Shown here: positions 1-8,990 of the stretch, in pieces
How positions within the stretch are numbered: position 1 is the first letter of the stretch
How the letters are laid out: each line of letters starts with the position of its first letter
Source: Trileptium ribeirensis
Taxonomy: Eukaryota > Nematoda > Enoplea > Enoplida > Thoracostomopsidae
Reading direction: 5' to 3'
Length of the DNA: 64,000 bases
NCBI GenBank assembly: GCA_030248225.1
Contig: JASANE010019372.1
Coordinates: 24,757 to 88,756, forward strand
The notes under the pieces: generated by a model
Database searches by the model: none
What the model was told of the DNA's origin: nothing
What the model saw: the letters and a program-made list of their open reading frames with translations, nothing else
Position numbers and translations under genes: made by a program

Positions 1-1206
1 GATAAATGATCCATTAGATCGTAAAATGAAGTAGAAAACGTACTAGAAATTTATTTTAATCACTCTGTAAAAGTATTTAAACAGGCAGACAATAATCCGA
101 TTAGATCGTCAAAGATAAAAAATCATTCAGGAAAAACCGTCATGTTTCGAAAATAATTGCGAATAAGTAACACGGAAGATATACAATAAAATGTTAATTT
201 TATAAATATTGCCAACTAAGCATTTCCATATAGGTTTATGGGTTTTTGAAAACTTTTGCGGCAGGTTGATTCTGTATCAAACTTCCCAAACTCTGAGAAA
301 AAATCGGGTCCAATTACAGTCAAACATTATATCACAACCAATGCCAAAGTCTGAACTAAGATCAATAAAATTCAGTTTCTGTTTCTGCTCCTCTTATGAA
401 GCTCTTTGCAGTTTTGAGATGATAGGGGTTTACGTGGAGAAATATCTTCGTCGATTTGTACAACTACACAGCATGGCGTATGTGCTTTGAGATTGAACGT
501 TAGATGTGAAGATCTCTCCGCGTTGCAAAACATCTGCGAGGCCAGATATTTGGATTCAAATATGAAATCAAAAATATATTTTGCGTACGTTGCGATTTCA
601 TTTTTCTGTTGCGATTTTGTGTTGGAGACGTTAAAGCTTTCTTTTCATAAAAGCTTTGACGCATCCAACACAACATTAAACACATTGCTTTTTATAGAAT
701 TTGTCGATAAAATGTAGCTACTACTCGATTATACCGTTGTAGCAGCCACACTATACTCCCTATGTATACTATCCTAAAATACCATCTGAAACACTATGGT
801 ATGCAAGGCACCATATGATGGAAGGTGGCAGAGACACCCAGGGTGGACAAAACTTACACAATGTTTGTGTTTTATAACGTAAACGACGCATTATGCCGTT
901 GTAATTATAGTTCAATTGCTAATCCTCTACCGAAGGTTTTTGTGTCATTTGCTGAAAACATTGAATCTCGTCAACCAATCTTGGCTATCAGCAAAGCACT
1001 GAAACAAATACGGCACAAGTTCTTCGTGGTTTTGAGATGCATTAAAATTAAATGTTCAACGAAGATTGCGTGCAGCATCCTTTAATTTACATCGTAAAAT
1101 AGGGGGCTTGTCGTTAGACTCATTTATTTCAGAGAGATCTAATTCTTTCTCTATCCGTTTTTGATACGAGGCGAAATGCGTGGCTCCATAAAATTGTCGA
1201 TACTAA
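1..1206. other. AT-rich noncoding stretch
   Basis: Reading frames here are all short (93 codons or fewer), overlap on both strands and show no recognisable motif or composition shift. I see no RNA gene, transposon end or tandem repeat. It is probably intergenic or intronic. Confidence 0.6.
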
Positions 1207-1714
1207 TGCGGCGTTCACGTTATAATGTCCCCAACGTTTGGAAACTATGTATACCACACAGTGTCAGGCGCACTGTTGACAACAGGGTGTCTTAGACATC
1301 TCCATGTTTTGAATAAATTTTTTCAAAGGTAGCTAGGTAAGCGTGTTAAAACTTCTCGACAGAGTCAGGCAGACCGCGTCTTCTGGTCGTTTTATTGGCA
1401 GCGTTCTTAATTATTTGAGCAATGTTCATATGGGCTAGATACAAATTTGATAAATTTAAAAAAATTACACAGGACAGTTGACTAAAAAACCGCAGCTACA
1501 TACGCTGTCCGTTATAGTTAATTCGCGCCAAACTGGTAGCTAAGGGTGTGTACGACACTGTCAAGAAAAAACGCGTAGTAGTTAAGGGTGTGTGGTACAC
1601 CCTCGGCAATTGATATACAGTATGAGTGTCTCCCTGACTGTCTATACGGTAGGGTCGCGACTACAAGGGGCCAAACATTCCAAACATCAGGGACATTATA
1701 ACTAGGACGCCGCA
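1207..1714. mobile_element. MITE, family 1 (copy A)
   Basis: This is a 508-bp non-coding element bounded by terminal inverted repeats that begin TGCGGCGTTCACG on the left and end in CGCCGCA on the right. It is flanked on both sides by the trinucleotide TAA, which fits a 3-bp target-site duplication. Almost the same sequence recurs in reverse orientation at 48,198-48,707 and in truncated form at 50,258-50,687. The interior carries several GTGTC...GACAC inverted motifs and no coding capacity. A 3-bp duplication would fit PIF/Harbinger-type mobilisation, but no transposase is visible here. Confidence 0.8.
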
Positions 1715-1721
1715 TAACGGA

Positions 1722-2135
1722 CTCTTTCGGCGGGGCGCTTATCGGCGGGAAAGCAAATCGTGCAGCGGCAGAAGCGACTACAAGTGCTACTACAGCGGAC
1801 AGTATAGTGGCATCATTAGCAGTCTGAGCTTGCGACAAGTCTGCCCGAGCAGAGATTGTTCTTTCTTTTGGACGACTCTCTAGGTTAACTACTGTAACGT
1901 TAGATCACTCTGAGCTGGAATCGATTATTCTTGCATTATCTGGCAAGCTTAAAACCAAATAACGCATCTGCTCTAAATTATATATCTTTGAATGCATTTG
2001 CTGCCCCATATGACCGGTTTGTCTAGCTATCTGCTGCTCTAATTCCTTGAATAGTCCTTTCATTCCCACTAGGTCCAGGTGGACCCAACACATATTGCGA
2101 CTCGTTGTGTTTACTGAGTTTGTCATATGTGGCAC
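1722..2135 (-). pseudogene. Coding-like remnant, coiled coil plus hydrophobic segment
   Basis: I do not recognise this gene. Reading from 2,135 down, one minus-strand frame gives an amphipathic, Gln/Glu/Leu-rich stretch that looks like a coiled coil. An in-frame TGA follows at 1,905-1,907. The same frame then continues for about 60 codons into a basic run and a hydrophobic segment rich in Ala and Val that could span a membrane (roughly 1,755-1,815). The frame then runs into the edge of MITE copy A. The pattern suggests an old membrane-protein exon or an env-like fragment broken by a stop and by the insertion. A chance open frame is possible. Confidence 0.3.
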
Positions 2136-2189
2136 GTTTGAACGTGCGTTGTTATTCGCTCACGTTGTAAGGTTCTTTTAAGGAAGCGA

Positions 2190-2275
2190 GCAACAGTTTC
2201 CAGATAGCTCAGTGGTTTGCGTACACAACTTTCACCTGTACGTTCCGGTTTCGATCCCTGGTGCAGGCTCGACTT
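2190..2275 (+). repeat. tRNA-like sequence, possible SINE head or tRNA relic
   Basis: An A-box-like AGATAGCTCAGTGG is followed about 40 bases later by a B-box-like GGTTTCGATCCCTGG. The central loop contains CTTTCAC, as in glutamate tRNAs. The arms do not all pair and no clean acceptor stem forms, so it is more likely a tRNA-derived repeat than a working tRNA gene. Confidence 0.3.
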
Positions 2276-2336
2276 TGCAAAGCATTGCACGATACACTAA
2301 TTAATTCGGGCATGAAAGGGTTAACTAAAAATTAAC

Positions 2337-2531
2337 CTATCGCATAACTAATCGTTGTTCTAACCGGCGGTCATTTTCAGTTAGCTCAGCATGTTTGCGC
2401 TGCTGACGCAATGACACCGTATTAGCGGTTATCTCTATGCGCCTTAACATTGCACCAATGTCATCGATCGTTACTTCATCTCCCCGGTTATACTGCTTCA
2501 CTGAATAGCTATGCCATCTGGCAATCTTAAA
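2337..2531 (-). pseudogene. Coding-like segment of about 64 codons, unknown
   Basis: A minus-strand frame runs from about 2,531 to a TAG at 2,337-2,339. It gives a hydrophilic, helical, Arg/Glu/Gln-rich peptide ending in a run of charged heptad-like residues. Its composition is more protein-like than the surrounding AT-rich frames. It has no start codon of its own, so it could be a terminal exon; the sequence upstream on the minus strand ends in an AG that could be an acceptor. It may belong with the coiled-coil remnant at 1,722-2,135, from which it is separated by the tRNA-like repeat. No family is recognised. Confidence 0.25.
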
Positions 2532-2775
2532 GTATTTTCGCTTGCTAGACTGTTATTTTCCATTTCTAATTATACCGTCATTTACTAACTTTGTCAACTT
2601 CGTGTTTAGATATTTTATTCATCACACTCACACATTCACAGCACACTCACTACGCAAGAAACCTGAACCAGAACGAATCTGGAATCGCAACCAACTGCGG
2701 ACAATCGTTGAATCGTTGCAACTGTGCGCGATCACCAAACGAACTTTGATGGCCTCGTCATGGCCACCGTGACAG

Positions 2776-4128
2776 AGCTTTAACTCATTCTTCGTCGTGG
2801 ATCAATAGAGCTAACGTGTGGCCGACTCGAACGCGGCTCCGACGTCGAATACTATAACAAATAAACAGATAGGCCAAAATGATTTATCCTACATAGTATC
2901 CGAGCCGCGCGATTACGGTTCTTGGCATATCAGTATACGGGTATGGGGGTAGGCAGTTGGTATAATGAAAACCATGGTACTATCACATCTAAAGTACAGG
3001 AACCTTGGTTTTACTAAATGTTTCGCGGGTTGACGATAGCGTGACTCAATTTTACTTTGCTCTACGGCGACTTCGATGATGCTCTTCAATAACAACGCGC
3101 CATACATCGATAGATTGATAAGTTTAATACAACACAGTTATTAAACACCGCTGCACTAGACGTACAGTGCACACCGAAGTAATGATTCAGGCTGGGAAGC
3201 TTATTTAGGTCGATAACATGTGTTGCGACTGCCGCACCTTCTGGAGTGACATGCGTCTCAATTTAACTTACGTGAGAATTCGGCTGGATCCAGTTAACTC
3301 ACCTGCCTCTCACTACACAGCAATTGCTTAGACTATGCTGGCGATAATGCTTTCCAATATCTTGGAATGATAGCTAGCACACCCTAAATTAAAGCAGTGT
3401 CAATATAAATTCATAAAACCTTGACATACCTTTTTAAATTATTAGAATTCCTCATTCGCTACCAGTTGTTACTAACGGTGTCGTTAGCTCAATCAAAATT
3501 CAAATCAAAAAACTGATGTAAAACGAAAATACTATGTAAACACGGACGTAGCGTTCTGATTTCAAGACAAGGCAATTAGTACTACAACCTGTATAAACAC
3601 ATAGTAACGCGTTGTATGTTCACAAACAGTGTAACTACCCTGTTGGCCACCTTCTTGACTCAGACTCAAAGATTTTCTATACAGAATTCTAAAATCTAGA
3701 AAGAATCCATAGCTGCGCCGTTATATAACCTAAACCAGTGTAGTAACATACTGCAGGATCTCTGGAAAACTCCGAAAAACAGACCAATTTGTTCAAAAGA
3801 TCGCACTAGACTCAGCGCCTTCAATGAACTTTTTACTGGTCATATAATGTAAAATTTTTCATGGAGTAGGTCAAAAATATATATCATATGTATCACTCAA
3901 TACGAAATAAAGCATCATTTAAGATAAGATGCGTGCGCCAAGGCACAATTATGTCCGCATCCAATTTAAATTATTCGGGTTAACCATAGCCTAGCTGGAC
4001 TACTATAGTACATTTTGTTCTTAGCTAGCCTTAATGTGACAAGCAGAGAGTTTAGCTAGGCCATGCTTGACAAACAGAGCGTCCAGCTAAACTGCCAATT
4101 GAGAAATTTTATTTAGTACTATCCTTAT
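2776..4128. other. AT-rich noncoding stretch
   Basis: No gene is visible. The only local structure is a pair of related 20-30 base motifs near 4,030 and 4,070 (TGACAARCAGAG followed by GCTAGG- or GCTAAAC-like sequence). These may be worn short repeats. Confidence 0.55.
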
Positions 4129-4603
4129 GCGTGAGAAAACTTAACGTGACCCCGCCAACCCTACTATTTGGTCATTACCGATGTCGAATCGCAAACCCTT
4201 ATTACGGAAAAAAGCTTAATTTCATTCGGTTTTTCTCTAACCGAAAACTGGCAAAACCAAATTCATGTTCCAGAAATTAAACCGTGTGTTCAAACAAAAT
4301 TTAGGCGATTCCGATTTGCAGAAATTCTGTTTCCTAAATGCCTAATTATTTAGATTTGGATTATTTAGTGTTCGCGAACAAATTTAACGCAAAAGTGACC
4401 TCACAATCAAATCCACAAATTTTCGTTCTTAATAGATTGGGTAATTTTACTTCAATTTTAGCGAACACAAAATTGCTACTTTTCAACTGCGAGTGCTGTG
4501 CTTACGCAGCATTACCATTAACCAAAAAGCGTTCCGTAACAAATTTGATGCAAAAATACAAAATATGATGGTTGGCGGGGTCACTTTAAGTTTACTCGCG
4601 TAT
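4129..4603. mobile_element. MITE, family 2, with long terminal inverted repeats
   Basis: The left end reads AACTTAACGTGACCCCGCC and the right end is its near-perfect reverse complement (GGCGGGGTCACTTTAAGTT). The inverted match runs about 45 bases with a few substitutions. The element is about 475 bp with an AT-rich interior. Its two short plus-strand frames are not convincing as genes. TTAA lies inside both arms, so the true ends and the target-site duplication are uncertain. No transposase is present, so this is a non-autonomous DNA transposon. Confidence 0.65.
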
Positions 4604-7084
4604 CACTGTAATAGCATTTTGTTATAATAACATTTTCACTATAATTCTAGGTTATATATTTGTTTTTATATAGACAATTAACGTTTTAAGCATAATACCG
4701 CGGTTTGGGCATTTTTTCGATACGCATAGTAAAGCATAATGTTCGCGGACTAAATACTCTCTAGCTTATATATCATTTAAAACGTGTGCACCTAGGGCCG
4801 GACTCTATTACCTAGGCAATTCTGGCTTGTGACAAAAAAAGTAGCCAGATTCGGCCCTTCATAAATAAATAGCTAAGCTAGTCTGGCATGCTTGTACGAG
4901 CCGGAGGCGGCTGTGTCTCAGGGTATGATAGCCGGGACGAACCACCGAAAAATATTTATTACGTTCAGTTTATCCGATTGTGTGGCAGAAAAAATATTTA
5001 ATTCTAGACTCAAAAAAGGCAACATTAGTAGTAATCAAAGCAAGACACATAAGCGCAAGTAAAATATATACGTAAATATCGCTATTTTCAAAATTTTTAT
5101 TTAAGCGCCTTTTTAAGCCAACCTAGTAGCTATGTAAAACACGATCTTGCATACACGAAAATTGCGCTATTGTTACTGGAAGGGTGTTCTGCGAATATAT
5201 GGCCATATGCATAACCAATTTCCATTTTTCTCGATTTTCCAACGTCGTTATATATTGCTAGCTTTCAGAGCCGGTTCCGGCTTTTGTGACAATTTATCAG
5301 CCTCGCTGTTCATTTAGTAGTGTTTGGTTCGGCCCAATGATGTTGCAGCCAATGATTGCTGTCTAATCGCAGCTAATTAAGCATGACTTTGAAAGCCGCG
5401 GTTGATTGTGACGAAATCCGGCCTTGCCGCGAAATAAATGATGAATTATATGGCTCAGCTGATCGCCTAGTGACAAAAGCATAGTCCGGCTCCACAGTCG
5501 ATGACAAACGTATAGCTTAGCCAGGCTATTCAAGATTTTAATAGCCAAGCAGGCCTGTCTGCGTGACATAATTGCTAGTACACTTGAACGCGCGGCATAA
5601 TTAGGATCATACGCAAACTACTTGTCGTAAATGTGTTTAAAAATAATACTGAAAATTTCGATAACTAAACATCAACAAAATGAGCAAAATACATAAAATT
5701 TTTAGGTATGAGTGAATTAATATTGAAGATTAATTGCTATTTATTTTTAGAGTATTACTGGTACCAATGATAATGCTTCGTTCACAGCGTGCACTCACTG
5801 CACACGGTTACGCGAGTATGGCAGTGCTCGTTACACTGCAGTTGGCGTTACATTGTAATGACAATGTTGTCAGTCGCTACAAGCATCGTTCAGAAATATT
5901 AGCTGTCGCACGAAGCTGGTAGCGACTATATCATTTGTCGTTACACTGATTGTAACAATATTGTTTATAGTTGCACGCCCAGTGTAACGACACGCACGGC
6001 TCGTTTGCAACATACTAGTCATTAAATATATATAGATTTTACCAATATATATAGATAAGATAAATAAAGATTTTATTACTCACTACCCCTCATATGATTT
6101 TGGATGTCTTGGTTTCACGATTTCCGCATTTATTTCTTTAGAACCATATAATAGGCGAGGAATAGCGTAGCGATTTATATCGTCTTATTTCTCGATGTGA
6201 CGAGAAATCTGTGAGTTTTCTCGGGTATGGTATGAGGATATAACGTGTTGAATGTATTACACTCATTATTCTATTTGGAGCCCGACTGCGTCTTATGTGA
6301 GATTCTTGTCGGGTCATCGTCATATTTTTATTGCTGTAGTATCGTTGCTTCGACTGCCGGGTGCATTTATCTATTTATGACGAGACCTGACTACACAAAT
6401 ACCACACACAATACTGAAGGATCTGTAGTGACTAGCGTATAGTTTACGAGTGGAGTAACGCAAGGATTTGGACTTGTTATATAGTACTCTTTGCCTTTGT
6501 ATTTCAAATATGATTGTTGTGCCTGGTGTGCTAACTATAATCCTCGCGGAGTGCCATAACCTGCCTCGGAGTTTAAAATTCGATAAGGGTAATTTACAAG
6601 TCAAGCGTTAGAGTTAACGAAGCAATAGATGGTTGCGAGTTTTAACAAGTAAAGCTCACTGGTCTAATCGTTCAGGGCACTGTAGAGGATAGGCACCTCG
6701 TCGCATTAACTAATAAACATTTATAGCCGTTGTGACTGTCGTGACGTTAACTAAGAAGAACGAAATAAAACTATATTGTCGTGACGAGCTGTATTGCCGT
6801 TGGGTTGAATTCTAAATACACACAAAGTTAAGAAAACTGTCACCGCTTCTCTGGTACGCCAGACCACGAACTCGTGCACCCCAGATACTAGAGAATCAGG
6901 ATATTTGGTGGCCAGGACTGTGATTAAATATTGTCATTAGTGTGTTATAGTAGCGTCTGGGGGTCGGAGCGCCGCGTAAGCACGAATCTACACGCCGTCA
7001 GAAAAGATTAAGCTCCGACAGACGTATGGAACCTAGCTTCTGGTTACAAATATTGACGTTGAGCAACAAAACCATTTCACAATT
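4604..7084. other. Noncoding stretch with minor worn repeats
   Basis: No gene is recognised. Small repeated motifs occur: GGCT(N)GTGACAA-type words near 4,825, 5,280 and 5,470, and CGTTACACTG or its complement several times between 5,830 and 6,000. This is where most of the 3' LTR of the neighbouring retroelement should lie. I could not find the landmarks that define the LTR at 24.6-31.0 kb. Confidence 0.5.
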
Positions 7085-7215
7085 AGGAACTTATTCCATT
7101 ATTAACTGGGGCAAGCGATATTTTATACGAACAGCCATGTGCAATGCTTCCCGATACGATTTTGAATACGAAAGTCCTGGGATGTTCGTGACAGGGCCGA
7201 AGCGGCCCTGTTACA
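7085..7215 (-). mobile_element. Edge of the 3' LTR (start of U3), rest unrecognisable
   Basis: Positions 7,131-7,215 match 30,882-30,966 at about 85 percent in the same orientation. On the minus strand both copies begin TGTAACAGGG and open with a hairpin whose loop is 3 bases. Beyond the match, the sequence down to about 7,085 resembles one worn unit of the 34-bp minisatellite that follows the same edge at 30.3-30.9 kb. I read it as the 5' edge of the 3' LTR. The remainder of the LTR is deleted, replaced or too diverged to see. Confidence 0.5.
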
Positions 7216-7749
7216 TCTCTTATATTTTTAAATGGAAATTTTTAGACTTAGATATACGGGTTTAAAGTAATGTCAGTATGTGTCCGTTTTGTTGTTTCCA
7301 CTTTTCTCTTACATCGGGATCCCTGTCGGGATCCCTTATCAAAAAGGAGGTGCAGAATTACTAATGCCCGAGGACCTAAGAAAGAAAAGAAAAGAAAAGA
7401 CCCCAGAATAAATTTATTTTTGTGACATTTTGTGACGGGTGTTGGTTGTGCCTTACTGATGTGGTGATTCCAACAAAGTTCTTACGATTATTACGACCCT
7501 AGGTCCTCCTCCTATATTTTAAGGGGGAAAATGACTTTTTTACCTGGGTTTGAAAGGTTTATTCGAGTGCTTTCGTGGCCTAGAGTTCCTTCTGCTATAA
7601 CATGCATGTACTGATAAGCACAAGGTAACATAATACAATGACATGAAAGGTTAAATGCATCACATTATAACAAATATGCACTGTATTGTCCTAGGTCCGT
7701 AGCCTTTGTATCATTGTCCTGCATTCCTTTTTTATTTCCATTCCTGTTT
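7216..7749 (-). other. Untranslated 3' region of the retroelement
   Basis: This 534-bp stretch lies between the stop codon of the last coding frame and the LTR edge. On the minus strand the bases just before the LTR start are A-rich and end in AAGAGA, which is only a weak polypurine tract. On the plus strand an AAGAA-type purine run lies at 7,378-7,402 and the word GGGATCCC is repeated at 7,316-7,342. No gene is seen. Confidence 0.4.
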
Positions 7750-8307
7750 TTATGAGACTTGCGTTTCTACCCACTGACGAAGGAAGCCAATGTATGGCTC
7801 CGTGATTTGGGATTCCGCGGGTGGATTGTCACTGGGACCCGTTTCCCAAGCATCGTTTTCCAGTAGTTCTGACGGGTATTGGGGCATCGTCGATTTCCGT
7901 GCCCGATCTGGGAATTGGCATTTAATGCCGTGAAATAACTGTGTAAATTCCTTAGTCCATGTGCTTATATCGTCCAGTCCTACGTCCCATGTTGGTAGTG
8001 GTGGTGCTACGATAGCTCGAGCGTTATTGTTTAGGAGGTAATCGAAAGAGCAGATGTGCCGACGCACACGACGCATTACTTTGCTTGGGGTATCCAAGAG
8101 ACGACCTTCGAATGGTTTGGACCGAAGGGCGGCCCTATATTCGCCAAGTATCACGATCGTCTCGGTCTGAGGCATCGCGATGCACGTCGCCAGACGGACC
8201 AGGAACTGCATGGTGGCACCGGGCCAGGCGATGGCGAACCATCCCTTCGAAGAGGCAATTTTCACTAGCGGGGCGGCCATATTGTCGCCCAAAATAAGGA
8301 CCTTGGG
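7750..8307 (-). CDS. SGNH/GDSL-hydrolase-like domain, probably non-catalytic
   Basis: The frame opens directly after the TAG that ends the NADAR gene (8,308-8,310) and stays in the same frame, giving about 185 residues. It starts PKVLILGDNMA, the fold-opening strand and nucleophile block of SGNH hydrolases (usually LILGDS), then has a WPGAT block typical of metazoan and transposon SGNH proteins. The nucleophile Ser is replaced by Asn. The later G-x-N-D block reads ILGEYRA and no clear D-x-x-H ends the domain, so the catalytic set appears lost. SGNH domains are known as accessory esterases in CR1-type LINEs and in DIRS-like Ngaro elements. Having no start codon of its own, it may depend on stop readthrough from NADAR or be a decayed half of a fusion. 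The fold call is good; function is unknown. Confidence 0.6.
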   Translation of the reverse strand, partial: PKVLILGDNMAAPLVKIASSKGWFAIAWPGATMQFLVRLATCIAMPQTETIVILGEYRAALRSKPFEGRLLDTPSKVMRRVRRHICSFDYLLNNNARAIVAPPLPTWDVGLDDISTWTKEFTQLFHGIKCQFPDRARKSTMPQYPSELLENDAWETGPSDNPPAESQITEPYIGFLRQWVETQVS

Positions 8308-8916
8308 CTAGTTGGCAATTCCGTGACGGATGTAGGTCCGTATTTCTTCCAAGAGGCGGCCCATGACGTTGTGGCATGGCCGCGGGCGTCGGCCGAAGGC
8401 GACGTCTTCTGGTCCAAGACCGATTCCCCAAAATGAGTCGGTGCGATTCGCCTCGAGCAATTGTGCATGGCCCGTGGTGAGTAGGACGTTTTGGAATTTT
8501 GGTATTCTGAATTTTTCGAGGAGCACCGTTCGCATGAGGTGCGGTAGGGCAGGGCGAAGGCGCTCCGTTGTCTCGGGATCGAGGAATTTTGATTTGTTTC
8601 TCCGAGAAATAGCTTTGATATCTCGAGCTCCCAATTTGAGATCGGAGATATTTTGTCTGGCCTGGTCCTCGTCAAATAAATAGGTGACGAGGAGCTGATA
8701 GCCTTGCTCCGTTGAGGCATACTCGATTGGGTATTGCGTGATTGTTTGACCCAACGGAGCCATATTTGATAATTCTGGCCAACGTGTGCCCTTTGATAGA
8801 AACATTTCGATGGGTGCGGCGTAGTTGATGGTGTAGAATGGCACACGCGGCGACGGGTTTTGTTCCATTTTGTTGATTTGACGGTTGGTGTTTCCTGCAA
8901 TAATATTCATCGCCAT
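8308..8916 (-). CDS. NADAR (YbiA-like) domain protein
   Basis: A 202-residue frame starts at ATG 8,914-8,916; further ATGs follow at codons 3 and 17. It fits the NADAR family along its length: an LSN motif in the N-terminal third, a T-E-Q-x-Y patch matching the conserved E-H-x-Y-Q region, then LLTTGHAQLLEA, FWGIGLG and N-x-M-G-R-L-L-E-E-I-R. The conserved Glu and the Asp-x-x-Trp-Gly residues are retained, so it may be active. Family members cleave N-glycosidic bonds in ADP-ribose-like or riboflavin-pathway compounds, and some reverse ADP-ribosylation of guanine in nucleic acid. It lies downstream of integrase in the same orientation, so it is a cargo gene of the element. A role against host ADP-ribosylation defence is my inference. 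TAG at 8,308-8,310 separates it from the in-frame SGNH-like domain. Confidence 0.8.
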   Translation of the reverse strand: MAMNIIAGNTNRQINKMEQNPSPRVPFYTINYAAPIEMFLSKGTRWPELSNMAPLGQTITQYPIEYASTEQGYQLLVTYLFDEDQARQNISDLKLGARDIKAISRRNKSKFLDPETTERLRPALPHLMRTVLLEKFRIPKFQNVLLTTGHAQLLEANRTDSFWGIGLGPEDVAFGRRPRPCHNVMGRLLEEIRTYIRHGIAN

Positions 8917-8990
8917 TAGTGGCGGTTCTTGAGGGCGTTGGTTGCGGGAGCTCGAGTTCTTGGGGGCGATGTTCTGGACTGGCGTTTATG

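Noticed and set aside
8056..8683. Plus-strand and alternative minus-strand frames over the NADAR region
   Set aside because: They are shadows of the NADAR and SGNH-like frames; their compositions (Arg/Ser/Gly-rich) and lack of motifs show they are not genes.
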